Below are positions 26,769 to 35,248 of a DNA stretch of 64,000 bases, in pieces. Below the pieces are notes generated by a model. The model did not search any database. It was given only the letters and a program-made list of their open reading frames with translations, and was not told the origin of the DNA. The number at the start of each line of letters is the position of its first letter. The first letter of the stretch is position 1. Origin of the DNA: an uncultured Lachnospiraceae bacterium (GTDB taxonomy: Bacteria; Bacillota; Clostridia; Lachnospirales; Lachnospiraceae); the NCBI GenBank assembly GCA_910584945.1, contig CAJUDY010000009.1, forward strand, positions 21,513 through 85,512, given 5' to 3'. The translations under genes and the position numbers were made by a program.

Positions 26769-26795
26769 GTAACTGTTTTGTACTTTTACAGTTAC
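26769..26795 (-). repeat. 27-bp dyad GTAACTGT-N11-ACAGTTAC, copy 2
   Basis: Perfect 8-bp arms flank an 11-nt centre (TTTGTACTTTT), just after the stop of the sugar permease gene in the direction of transcription. It forms the first of three successive hairpins before the alpha-galactosidase gene. Confidence 0.75.
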
Positions 26796-26804
26796 TACTG
26801 TTTA

Positions 26805-27650
26805 TTATTTGACCGCTCCGTTGACGACGCCGTTGAGAATCTGCTTCTGACAAATGATGTAGAAAATCAGAAGCGGCAGAAGCGCCAGCAGGTAGGACGC
26901 AAAGGCCAGATTATAGTTGGTGCCGAACTGTGTCTGGAAGGACATCTGTGCCAGCGGCAAGGTGTTCATTCCGCTTCCGGACATAATGACCAGCGGAGTC
27001 ATCACGTCGTTCCACACGCTCAGAGCCGTAATAACAGCAACCGTTGCGTGCATGGGCTTCATGATCGGGAAGATAATTTTCCAGTAAGTCGTCCAGGTGG
27101 TAGCACCGTCCACGCGCGCCGCCTCTTCCAGAGCAATGGGAATATTGACCAGATAACCGGAATACAGCATCAGGTTCATGGGCATGTAGAAAACCACATA
27201 ACAGATGATCACACCAAAAATATTGGCAATTCCCCACTGTGAGGTCTGTTTTACCAGAGGCATCATCAGGATTGCGAACGGTACGAACATACCACTGACA
27301 ATATACAGATACGCCAGATTGTACCATTTGCTCTTTGCCTTGTTTCTTCCGATGGCATAACCAACCATGGAATGCAGGACTACGGACAGAACCACGGTAA
27401 CACCGGTAATCAGAAGACTGTTCCGGAGGGAATTCCAGAAATCCGTCACCCGCATGGCCTCCGCGAAGTTGGAGAAGCTCCAGGTCTTCGGCAGGGACAG
27501 GATTCCGGAGATACTGTTGGTCATCTCCGACGGCTGTTTGAACGCGATCACGATGGTCATGTAAAGGGGAAAGATGATCGTGATCAGTCCAAGAATCAGC
27601 AGGATCGTAACAGGCATATTATATCTCTCTTTTACTTTCAGGTCCTTCAT
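26805..27650 (-). CDS. msmG: Carbohydrate ABC transporter permease (MsmG/MalG-like)
   Basis: The 281-residue protein has six predicted membrane helices and the EAA loop (EEAARVDGATTWTTYWKIIFPIMKP, positions about 180-205) that docks on the ATPase. It forms the second half of the permease dimer of a CUT1-type sugar importer. GGAGGAG precedes the ATG. The start overlaps the stop of the first permease by one base (TAATG). No ATPase is encoded here; CUT1 systems of this kind often share a genome-wide MsmK-type ATPase. The gene symbol is by analogy with the msm operon. Confidence 0.9.
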   Translation of the reverse strand: MKDLKVKERYNMPVTILLILGLITIIFPLYMTIVIAFKQPSEMTNSISGILSLPKTWSFSNFAEAMRVTDFWNSLRNSLLITGVTVVLSVVLHSMVGYAIGRNKAKSKWYNLAYLYIVSGMFVPFAILMMPLVKQTSQWGIANIFGVIICYVVFYMPMNLMLYSGYLVNIPIALEEAARVDGATTWTTYWKIIFPIMKPMHATVAVITALSVWNDVMTPLVIMSGSGMNTLPLAQMSFQTQFGTNYNLAFASYLLALLPLLIFYIICQKQILNGVVNGAVK

Positions 27651-28501
27651 TATAACTGCTCCTCCTTACTGCTTGTAAACTGAAGCTGTGCTACCGAGAA
27701 CGCTACGATAATGACAAAGAACAGAACCGCATTGGCACTCTGGAAACCGAACTGTCCGCCTGCCATACCGTTGTTATAAATCAGGAAGGAGATGGACTCG
27801 GTACTCTGTGCCGGACCGCCTTTGGTCAATGCCATGATCTGGTCGAACACCATCAGAAAGTTCTTGCCGGACAGTACCATGTTGATGCTGAAAAACGGGA
27901 TGATCAGCGGGAAGGTCAGGCTCTTGAAACGCTCCCAGCCGGTTGCTCCGTCGATGGAGCCCGCTTCATATACGTCCTCAGGCACCGTGGACAGACCGGA
28001 TATGTAGATGATCGTGTTCATGGCAATGGCCTGCCATGCACAGACAGCCACGATACCGACCCATGCCCAGGTGGAACTTGCAAGGATACTGGTTGTATTG
28101 AACAGCGCCGGAATAATGTAGGTAAAGAAATAGTTGAAGATATAACCTACAACCAGCGCGCCCAGAATGTTGGGAATGAAGTACATTCCTCTTAAGGTGC
28201 TCTTGAACTTGATCTTACTGTTTAGGCCCAGCGCCAGAATCAGGCTGATCACATTGGTCACGATGGTCGCTGCCACTGCCATCTTCAGAGTGAACAGATA
28301 GGATTTACCCACACGACCGTCCTGGAACAAGTCGATATAGTTCCGAAGACCAACCCAGTCATAAGTACCGTATCCTCTGAAGTTCGTAAAACTGTACATC
28401 ACACCCTTGATCAAAGGCAGGGTATTAAAAGCGAAGAACAGTGCGACGATAGGAATCGTCATCAGCATAAACGTTTTTTTTCTGTCATTGGCATTTTTCA
28501 T
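27650..28501 (-). CDS. msmF: Carbohydrate ABC transporter permease (MsmF/MalF-like)
   Basis: The 283-residue protein has six predicted membrane helices and the EAA motif (YEAGSIDGATGWERFKSLTFPLI). It is the partner of the permease that follows it. GAGGAG precedes the ATG. It lies 20 bp after the binding-protein gene, so binding protein, two permeases, GH36 and GH13 appear to form one minus-strand operon for alpha-galactosides. Confidence 0.9.
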   Translation of the reverse strand: MKNANDRKKTFMLMTIPIVALFFAFNTLPLIKGVMYSFTNFRGYGTYDWVGLRNYIDLFQDGRVGKSYLFTLKMAVAATIVTNVISLILALGLNSKIKFKSTLRGMYFIPNILGALVVGYIFNYFFTYIIPALFNTTSILASSTWAWVGIVAVCAWQAIAMNTIIYISGLSTVPEDVYEAGSIDGATGWERFKSLTFPLIIPFFSINMVLSGKNFLMVFDQIMALTKGGPAQSTESISFLIYNNGMAGGQFGFQSANAVLFFVIIVAFSVAQLQFTSSKEEQL

Positions 28502-28521
28502 GTCTTCTCACTCCTCTCCCT

Positions 28522-29817
28522 CTACTGATTGCCGTTCTGTGCGTTGTAGTCTTTCACCATCTGGATGATATCGCGGTTATAGCGCACCCAGTCCGTATCA
28601 AATTTTGTAAGGAAGGCGTCCACATCCTGCTCAATCAGGAAGGTCTGGATCTGCGCGTCCACTGCCATCTCAGACGGATAATAGTGATCCTGATAATCTG
28701 CGATCTTACCCTCTGTGATGTACTGTGTCATACCATCCAGATTCGGCGCCAGTGTGAAGTCTCCCGATTTACAGGGAACGGCACTCTGATCATCCAGATA
28801 CATCTGCAGGTTCTCATCTGCCAGAAGGAAGTTCAGAACTTCATAAGCCGCCTCCTTTCGTCCCTCATCTTCACAGGCTTTTGTGATGCAGAACTGCAGG
28901 TCCACGCCGGAGTTCAGAATCTGACCGTTCGGATCGCTGCTGCCCGGCGTCACGAAGGAGTCAATATCCATATCCGGATTTACCGATTTGATCTGAGGTA
29001 CTGCGTAGCTTCCGATGGCGAACATGGCCGATTCTCCGTTGGCAAATGCAGTACAGGCGTCATTATAGCCGTAGGCGAAAGGCCCGTCCTCTCCATAGCT
29101 CACCAGCGTCTGGATCTTCTCCGCCACTTCTCTGTATTCATCAGCGAATACGGTCTTTCCTGCATTTACCTGCTGACAGACATCCGCGGGGGCCAGGTCC
29201 ACGGCCAGCGAATTCCAGGGCGCCAGACAGGTCCATGTATCCTTAAATCCATAGTAGAACGGAAGGATTCCCTCTGCCTTGATCGTATCACAGAGCGTGA
29301 TCATCTCTTCCCAGGTCGTGGGGATCTCCCATCCGTGCTCCTTGAACATCTCACGATTGTACAGGATACCAGCCGCGTTCGCCACATAGGGCACGCCGTA
29401 GGTTCCTTCTGTGGGGACAAATTCAAGTCCTTCCAGGATGTCCCTGTATCCCTGATTGATGTCTGTAATACCCGGATAATCGGATACATCTGCCAGAATT
29501 CCGGCATCGATGAAATAAGAGTAGTTGATGTCGCCGCCGATTCCCAGGATGTCCGGATAATCCTCCCGGATAAATCTGGTCTTCAGGATCGTCATGGCAT
29601 CATTGGGAGAATCAATCTTCAAGAGGATATCGTCATGAGTTTTGTTAAACTCCTCCTCCAGCTGCTCGAACACATCCACCGCCTCCGGTTTGTAATGCAC
29701 AAGCTCGATCACGATCTTGCCGTCTTCGGCTTCACTGCCTCCGCAGCCGGTCAAGAACATGGAAGCGGGCAGTGTACATGCCAGTAGAAGGCTTATCATC
29801 TTTTCCCTCTTTCTCAT
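28522..29817 (-). CDS. msmE: Extracellular sugar-binding lipoprotein of the ABC importer (MsmE-like)
   Basis: The 431-residue protein has a lipoprotein signal (MRKREKMISLLLACTLPASM then LTGC). A cluster-B binding protein fold follows (GILYNREMFKEHGWEIPTTWEEM, FAIGSYAVPQ, and a C-terminal FLTKFDTDWVRYNRD). It is tethered outside the membrane and delivers oligosaccharides to the permeases. The ATG used has AAAGGAG 9 nt upstream; an out-of-frame ATG lies between. Its promoter lies in the divergent region shared with the AraC regulator, which fits control by that protein. Confidence 0.92.
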   Translation of the reverse strand: MRKREKMISLLLACTLPASMFLTGCGGSEAEDGKIVIELVHYKPEAVDVFEQLEEEFNKTHDDILLKIDSPNDAMTILKTRFIREDYPDILGIGGDINYSYFIDAGILADVSDYPGITDINQGYRDILEGLEFVPTEGTYGVPYVANAAGILYNREMFKEHGWEIPTTWEEMITLCDTIKAEGILPFYYGFKDTWTCLAPWNSLAVDLAPADVCQQVNAGKTVFADEYREVAEKIQTLVSYGEDGPFAYGYNDACTAFANGESAMFAIGSYAVPQIKSVNPDMDIDSFVTPGSSDPNGQILNSGVDLQFCITKACEDEGRKEAAYEVLNFLLADENLQMYLDDQSAVPCKSGDFTLAPNLDGMTQYITEGKIADYQDHYYPSEMAVDAQIQTFLIEQDVDAFLTKFDTDWVRYNRDIIQMVKDYNAQNGNQ

Positions 29818-29868
29818 CCCATTTTGCTCCTTTCTTTGTTGGATGTAACACTGATTTTTTGTGAGTTT

Positions 29869-29897
29869 ATTATAACATCCCAAAATGCGTCTATAAA
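29869..29897 (-). promoter_or_regulatory. Promoter of the sugar-uptake operon
   Basis: On the minus strand TTTATA (29892-29897), 17 bp, then TATAAT (29869-29874), 52 bp upstream of the binding-protein ATG. The -10 is perfect and the -35 poor, as expected for a promoter that needs an AraC-type activator binding upstream in the intergenic region. Confidence 0.65.
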
Positions 29898-30041
29898 TAC
29901 CATATTTTTTCCTATTTTATTCCATTATGCCGCTTTTTTCGATTATAGAAAAAATCATATAGCATTTTGATATATTTTCCGTTATACTGATTAAAAACAG
30001 ACCTTAGACAAACTGCACAAAAAATATTGGAGGCCGCTCAC

Positions 30042-30899
30042 ATGAAGGACATTTTATTCTCCATATTTCCCAATGAAAACTTTGTCGATCTGAACCTTTA
30101 TCAATTCGGATGGGAGCGCTGCGCGCCTTCTCACAGCTTCGGCCCCGCCGCCCGCTCCCACTATCTGTTCCACTATGTCATCTCCGGCACCGGCACGCTG
30201 AACGCGGACGATTCTTCCGGCAACACCAGGATCTACCAGATCAAAAGCGGTCAGGGATTTATGATCTTTCCTCAGCAGATCAACACCTATATTGCAGACC
30301 GGAACCTTCCCTGGGAGTACGTCTGGATTGAATTCGACGGACTTCGGGTCAAAGAAGCCGTCTCCATCGCCGGACTGACCCCGGACACGCCGGTCTATCA
30401 CGCCCATTCCCGGGATCTTCGGGAGACCATGATGCAGGAGATGCTCTACATTGCCCGGCACGGCGACATGTCCCCTTTTCACCTCATGGGACATCTGTAC
30501 CTCTTTCTGGACGCGCTCACCCGTTCGATTGCGCCTGTACGTCTCATCGCATCCAAGCCTGGAAAACTTCGGGATTTTTACATTCATGAAGCCCTGTCCT
30601 TCATTGAGCAGAATTTTCAAAATGATATCTCGGTGGAAGACATTGCAGACAACTGCGGCCTGAATCGAAGTTACTTCGGAAAGATCTTTAAAAACGCAGT
30701 GGGACGAACGCCTCAGGATTTTCTGCTGAATTACCGTATGACCAAGGCCGCGGAGCTTCTGAAGCTGACGCCATTGTCCATCGGCGATATCAGCAAGGCC
30801 GTGGGCTATGACAACCAGCTTCATTTTTCCCGGGCATTCAAAAATATCTACCACCTGTCGCCAAGAACCTGGCGGAATCAGAATCAGATGACCTCTTAA
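30042..30899 (+). CDS. AraC-family transcriptional regulator (MsmR/RafR-like)
   Basis: The 285-residue protein has an N-terminal cupin sugar-binding domain (about 1-150; HYVISGTGTL, MIFPQQINTYI, EYVWIEFDG). Two C-terminal helix-turn-helix motifs follow (DISVEDIADNCGLNRSYFGKIFK and SIGDISKAVGYDNQLHFSRAFK). The ATG has GGAGG 8 nt upstream; a TTG five codons earlier overlaps that SD. It is divergent from the alpha-galactoside operon, the standard arrangement for MsmR-type activators that respond to melibiose or raffinose, so it most likely activates the 29869 promoter. Confidence 0.9.
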   Translation: MKDILFSIFPNENFVDLNLYQFGWERCAPSHSFGPAARSHYLFHYVISGTGTLNADDSSGNTRIYQIKSGQGFMIFPQQINTYIADRNLPWEYVWIEFDGLRVKEAVSIAGLTPDTPVYHAHSRDLRETMMQEMLYIARHGDMSPFHLMGHLYLFLDALTRSIAPVRLIASKPGKLRDFYIHEALSFIEQNFQNDISVEDIADNCGLNRSYFGKIFKNAVGRTPQDFLLNYRMTKAAELLKLTPLSIGDISKAVGYDNQLHFSRAFKNIYHLSPRTWRNQNQMTS

Positions 30900-30907
30900 A
30901 AGGCATG

Positions 30908-30961
30908 AAAAAGACAGGCCATTGAAAAAGCGCTTTTGCTTTCTCTGCCTGTCTTTGTTTT
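30908..30961. terminator. Bidirectional terminator between convergent genes
   Basis: A stem of at least 10 bp (AAAGACAGGC at 30910-30919 with GCCTGTCTTT at 30947-30956) encloses a second palindrome AAAAGCGCTTTT. A plus-strand GTTTTTT tail follows, and on the minus strand the stem ends in TTTTTC. It separates the AraC gene from the convergent receiver-synthetase gene. Confidence 0.8.
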
Positions 30962-32032
30962 TTAACCTCTTGAACGGTCGATCTTATTACGGATCTCCTG
31001 CATCTGATAATCCAGCTGTTCGATGGAATCTGCACAAAACTTTAACTGCTGTACGATCTCCCCCGCATCGTCCACATCCTTCTTATATTTCAGCTTGTGC
31101 TCCAGGCTTGCCCAGAAGTCCATGGCGATGGTGCGGAACTGTACTTCCACATTCATATATTTGACTTCTCTGGACAGAAAAATGGGCACGCTTAAGATCA
31201 GATGGAGGCTCCGGTATCCGTTGGGCTTCGGATTCTTGATATAGTCCTTCTCTCTCACCAGATGGATATCCCCCTGTTGGCTAAAGAGTCTGGCCAGCCG
31301 GTAGATGTCGTCCGGAAAGGAGCAGATCACCCGAATCCCCGCCACATCCGTCAGATGTTCCCGGATGCTCTCCACCGTGAAAGGATATCCTTTCCGTTCC
31401 AGCTTTTCGGAGATGCTCTCCGGCGACTTTAACCGGCTTTTGATGGACTCGAAAGGATTGCGGTTATACTCCTGTGAAAATTCTGCGTTCAGCACATTCA
31501 GCCGGGTTTCTACTTCCATGATCGCAGAACGATATTCGGTCATCAGGGCATTGAAGGGCTTTGCCTCTCTTAACTTCTCCGCCTGCTCTTGAATGATCTG
31601 ATATTGTCTGTTCAGAGTCGCCTCCTGTTCTTTGATCTTCTGTTCCAGCTGATTCCTGCACACGAACAGTTCCACTGCATTTTTTACCCGGTTTTTTACG
31701 ATGGAGCGCTCGAAGGGCCGGTGAATGAAATCCGAGATTCCAAGTTCAAAGCACCGATTTTCAATCTCCACCCCATATTCACTGCTGATAATCAGTACGG
31801 GTATGTCTTTCGTCTGTTCGTTTTCTCTCACCCTGGCCAGAACGGAAAGTCCGTCCAGCTTCGGCATAATCAGATCCAGAAGAATGGCGTGAATCTTCGG
31901 GCCGCACTCCTGAAGCTTCTGAAGGGCCTGCTCTCCATCCTCAGCCATCTCTGTCTCGTACTCATCTTCCAGCAGTTCACGCAGCAGTTCACGATTCAGT
32001 TCCGAGTCGTCTACTACCAGTATCTTTTGCAT
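30962..32032 (-). CDS. Response-regulator receiver fused to a RelA/SpoT-type (p)ppGpp synthetase domain
   Basis: The 356-residue protein has an N-terminal receiver (about 1-120): acidic pair D8-D9, phospho-acceptor D53 (ILLDLIMPKLDG) and S83/S84. The conserved Lys before the invariant Pro is replaced by Arg (HRPFE, R105). A coiled-coil linker (about 125-160, EQKIKEQEATLNRQYQIIQEQ) leads to a RelA/SpoT synthetase domain with DVAGIRV, KNPKPNGYRSLHL and VEVQFRT...FWASLEHKLKYKK. It has no HD hydrolase, TGS or ACT domain. It would thus be a small alarmone synthetase controlled by phosphorylation. The ATG has AAGGGG 7 nt upstream. No histidine kinase gene is adjacent. Domain calls are firm; in vivo control is inferred. 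Confidence 0.88.
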   Translation of the reverse strand: MQKILVVDDSELNRELLRELLEDEYETEMAEDGEQALQKLQECGPKIHAILLDLIMPKLDGLSVLARVRENEQTKDIPVLIISSEYGVEIENRCFELGISDFIHRPFERSIVKNRVKNAVELFVCRNQLEQKIKEQEATLNRQYQIIQEQAEKLREAKPFNALMTEYRSAIMEVETRLNVLNAEFSQEYNRNPFESIKSRLKSPESISEKLERKGYPFTVESIREHLTDVAGIRVICSFPDDIYRLARLFSQQGDIHLVREKDYIKNPKPNGYRSLHLILSVPIFLSREVKYMNVEVQFRTIAMDFWASLEHKLKYKKDVDDAGEIVQQLKFCADSIEQLDYQMQEIRNKIDRSRG

Positions 32033-32171
32033 AATAATCCCCTTTTTCTGCGCAGCGTTTTCTTCCCCGCTCCGGGGGACGAGATACTGCATACGCCTTG
32101 CATATATGTCTATTGTATGCATTCTTGGGGAAATGCGCAACAGGAAAATGTATAATATGGGAAGGATTTGT

Positions 32172-33089
32172 TCATTCTTGGTATTCAAGATATCCCGAAC
32201 ACTCCGGACGCCCGTCAGGCTCTGCAATTCCTTCCAGACCCCGCTCGCGCTTAGTGAAGGGACACAGCGGTACTAAGTTCGTGCGGCGCGTACCGCTTGC
32301 ACTCACTAAGTGCCGGTGCCCTTCAATGGGTCTTGCAGGAACAGCAGAGCCTGACGGGCTGGTATCTGGCCTGCCGATTAATGATCGGACCCCTATTGAT
32401 GGGAGGGTAAACAGGATCAGGATGAGGAGGCAGGTTCCTCCAACCAGAACAGCATATCCCAAAAAGGTCCGGCTGTCTTGACGGTGAAGTACAAGGAGGT
32501 TCACAGCGGGGAGCAGCAGGACGACCAGAAAATACCAGAATACCGGTGCAAGAACATTTCTCCTGGAACCGGGACGGATCAGATATTCTGTCAGCCTGTA
32601 TAAAAACAACAAAGAACCAAAGTAGACGAAGACTCCGATGACTGTATGAAGTCTCTCTGCTGTCAGACAGCCGGGCAGGAGTCCCGTCTCCATAAGTAGC
32701 GGCGGCAGGTCGATGGACAGGGAGATCCGGACGCCGTTGACAAATACGGTGTACACATATGCCAAAACCGGACTGCTTACAGTCCAGAGGACTCTCTTTT
32801 TCCCGGTGCCCATATCGTGCAGAAAGGAAAAAAGCAGCATCCCCCCAGCGATGATCAGAAACTGTACGCCGGAGCAGGAGGGAGCGATGAGGAATCGGAG
32901 GGAGTGGTTCACATACCCGGCCCCCGGCAGCCAGGCGAAGGCGTGACCGCTCAGGACCCGCACCCACCCTGCCACAGGGGCCAGTATCCAGCGCAGGCCG
33001 TCGCTGTCCGCCTGACTGTAATAATACCTGAGCCCCGCCATCCACACGCATCCGACTACATAGTAAATACCACAGATTTTACTTTTCAT
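32172..33089 (-). CDS. Exosortase-like membrane transpeptidase (XrtK-like)
   Basis: The 305-residue protein has several membrane helices and the exosortase triad: C72 in IAPSCSGVQF, R121 in VNGVRISLS and H148 in ERLHTVIGV. Exosortases cut short C-terminal sorting signals from secreted proteins. Its ATG overlaps the stop of the upstream VIT/vWA gene (ATGA), whose product ends in such a signal, so the pair looks dedicated. SD-like AAGGAAAAG lies upstream. The last 60 or so residues, from about SGSAVPARP, are encoded by a dispersed structured repeat and are not expected in the family. The original stop codon was probably lost or displaced by that element. The XrtK subtype is a tentative call. 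Confidence 0.72.
   Translation of the reverse strand: MKSKICGIYYVVGCVWMAGLRYYYSQADSDGLRWILAPVAGWVRVLSGHAFAWLPGAGYVNHSLRFLIAPSCSGVQFLIIAGGMLLFSFLHDMGTGKKRVLWTVSSPVLAYVYTVFVNGVRISLSIDLPPLLMETGLLPGCLTAERLHTVIGVFVYFGSLLFLYRLTEYLIRPGSRRNVLAPVFWYFLVVLLLPAVNLLVLHRQDSRTFLGYAVLVGGTCLLILILFTLPSIGVRSLIGRPDTSPSGSAVPARPIEGHRHLVSASGTRRTNLVPLCPFTKRERGLEGIAEPDGRPECSGYLEYQE
32204..32358 (-). repeat. Structured dispersed repeat family 1, copy 1
   Basis: Read on the minus strand this copy begins with a 15-nt arm GCAGAGCCTGACGGG (32344-32358). It proceeds through TTCCTGCAAGACCC, the inner stem GAAGGG/CCCTTC (32319-32324 with 32256-32261) and GGTCTGGAAGGAAT, and closes with the complementary 15-nt arm (32211-32225). 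The conserved blocks match copies at 45816 and 48054, while both stems differ in sequence but still pair. This copy lies inside the 3' end of the exosortase-like gene. Confidence 0.8.
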
Positions 33090-35086
33090 AAACAGCTTTT
33101 CCTTTTTTTCCAACACATGCCCACAGCCAGAATCAAAAGCGCCATCCCTGCCAGAACTCCTTCCTCCGGTTCCGCGCCGATCAGGTAACCTCCCACGGAA
33201 AGACCGGACACCCCCTGGGGCAGCGGCGACGGCTGATCTACTTCCTCACTGTTTCCCTCCGGGTTGCGGACCGTGTCCAGAACCGCCACAAAGGAGGTGT
33301 AGGGAGTCAACATACTGTAAGAAAGCCCGATGGATACAATCTCTTCTCTGGTCTGATCGTCCACGGTGGCGAAGCCGTAGGCTGTCAGTTCTTCCACTTT
33401 CTGCCTTGCCCAAAGGTAAGAGATGGCCTCATGGTCCCCGGAGAGCGCCGCCCCAGACACGTCGATCTTTTCCTCATAGTCTTTGTCTCCGGTCTTCCCC
33501 GTGATGCAGATGGTTCCTTCCAAGGCTCCTCTCCATTTACCCAGAAGGACGATGGGCTTTTGGGCGAACAAGGCCGGTAAGTTCGAAGTCCCCAGATCAT
33601 AGGCATCAAATCCGTCAAAGGACACCTGAATGTCCGTCAGGAGCGGCGCTTCCATGTAGGTGCGGAAACGCTCCGCCGTCTCTTTCGTCTCTTCTTCCTC
33701 CGTCACCACGAAAGCCTCTCCCATCCCTGCCCTGGCGATGCCTTCCATCAAGGAACGGTTGACGGAACTTCCGATGCCGAAGGAGAAGAAGCTTGTCTCC
33801 TCCTGATGGTCTTTGATCATCCCGAAGATCTCCTCCTCGTCCGAGAGATATCCGTCGGTGATCACCACCACATTTCGGGCAAGTCCCTGAGGTCTGGGCG
33901 TATCAAGGGCGTCCGAAAGCGCCTGTGCAAGCTCCGTGCCCCCGCCGCCCTGCTGCAGGTCGATCAACTCCATCGCGCATCGAATGTTCTCTTCGCTGGC
34001 CTCCACAGACTGAAGGGACATCTCCGACACCAGATCCGAGAACAGGAACAGGTTAAAGCGGTCCGTACTTCTTAAGTTGCTCACCATGTTCTGGATCAGT
34101 TCTTTGGCAGTGTCTAAAGGATATCCGTTCATGGACCCGGACACGTCCAGAAGAAAGAGATATTCCCTGGGCACAATGTCCTCCGGTTCATACCGATCCG
34201 GCGGCTGCATGGTCAGCAGGAAATAATTCTCTTCCTCCCCTTCATAAAGCATCAGTCCGGAGCTTACATCCTCCCCGGTCATCCGATACTCTAAGATGTA
34301 ATCCCTGTCGCCCGCAAAACCTCCGCCATCCTTCAGCGTGATCTTTGCCTCGGAATTCTGTTTCCACTCCACATCGGTCTCATGGGTGCTGCAGACAAGG
34401 TCCTGAATGGGAACGCCAGCGGAAAGACTGACCGTAATGTCATAATCGCTGTCCGGAGCAACTCCTTCTTCCAGATACGGGGTTTCCACCCAGTCGTCTG
34501 CCTCCGCTTCTTCCTCCTCCACTGCCCCCGCGTATCTGGGACCGACCACCGTGGGAAACACAAACTGATACGTCCCCTCTGAAGACTGGATCAGCTCCGT
34601 ATAGTGCAGTTCGATGGAAACGATGTCCCCCGGCATGATGTTCGCCACGTCCATGGTAAAGACATTGGACCTTTTCTCTTCTAAAAGAGACGCGCTTTTC
34701 CCTTCGCTCTTTGCCTCTTCAAAGTCCTGCTTTGCCTCTTCCTTTTCTTTGATCACCGCCGTAACTTTCTGATCGCCGATCTGCATGGTCATCCCGTGGA
34801 CCGACACTTTTGTGGAAGCCGGAAATACATAGCTGGCGTTGATCGGACGTTCTCCTTCATTGGCATAGGTCTGTGTTACAAAGGTTTCGGCAATGGTACC
34901 GTTGATGTTCGTCCGTACCTCGGTCCCCTTTAGGGGCAGACGGTCCACCGAAGGGTCCCCCTCCGAAATGAAAAAATAGGGAGCGAGGGTCACATCCTCA
35001 TCCTTTTTCTCCTCCGCCGCACAGACAACTGGGCTATACAGGACAATCATACAGATTACCAGTAAAAAGCTTATTGTTCTTTTCAT
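33086..35086 (-). CDS. Secreted VIT/von Willebrand factor A protein with C-terminal sorting signal
   Basis: The 666-residue protein has a signal peptide (MKRTISFLLVICMIVLYSPV then CAA). A VIT domain lies at about 35-165 (GTEVRTNINGTIAETFVTQ) and a vWA domain at about 305-480 with MIDAS motif LDVSGSMNG. A beta-rich region follows. The C-terminus GAEPEEG, a hydrophobic helix (VLAGMALLILAVGM) and a basic tail WKKRKS form a three-part signal like those cut by exosortases. The exosortase-like gene follows with a 4-bp overlap. GAGGTG precedes the ATG. It probably acts at the cell surface in adhesion or matrix binding; the ligand is unknown. Confidence 0.87.
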   Translation of the reverse strand: MKRTISFLLVICMIVLYSPVVCAAEEKKDEDVTLAPYFFISEGDPSVDRLPLKGTEVRTNINGTIAETFVTQTYANEGERPINASYVFPASTKVSVHGMTMQIGDQKVTAVIKEKEEAKQDFEEAKSEGKSASLLEEKRSNVFTMDVANIMPGDIVSIELHYTELIQSSEGTYQFVFPTVVGPRYAGAVEEEEAEADDWVETPYLEEGVAPDSDYDITVSLSAGVPIQDLVCSTHETDVEWKQNSEAKITLKDGGGFAGDRDYILEYRMTGEDVSSGLMLYEGEEENYFLLTMQPPDRYEPEDIVPREYLFLLDVSGSMNGYPLDTAKELIQNMVSNLRSTDRFNLFLFSDLVSEMSLQSVEASEENIRCAMELIDLQQGGGGTELAQALSDALDTPRPQGLARNVVVITDGYLSDEEEIFGMIKDHQEETSFFSFGIGSSVNRSLMEGIARAGMGEAFVVTEEEETKETAERFRTYMEAPLLTDIQVSFDGFDAYDLGTSNLPALFAQKPIVLLGKWRGALEGTICITGKTGDKDYEEKIDVSGAALSGDHEAISYLWARQKVEELTAYGFATVDDQTREEIVSIGLSYSMLTPYTSFVAVLDTVRNPEGNSEEVDQPSPLPQGVSGLSVGGYLIGAEPEEGVLAGMALLILAVGMCWKKRKSCL

Positions 35087-35248
35087 GATGCACCTCTTTT
35101 CGGTCAGTATACGAGTGTTTTTCTTTCTCTACAGGATAACGGACCGGCGCATCAGAAGAACATCAAAAGCACATCAAACATGCATCATTTTCGGACAGCA
35201 GGACAGCCTGCAAAGTCTCCTCTGCAGGCCGCCTTTGTTCTGTCCGGA

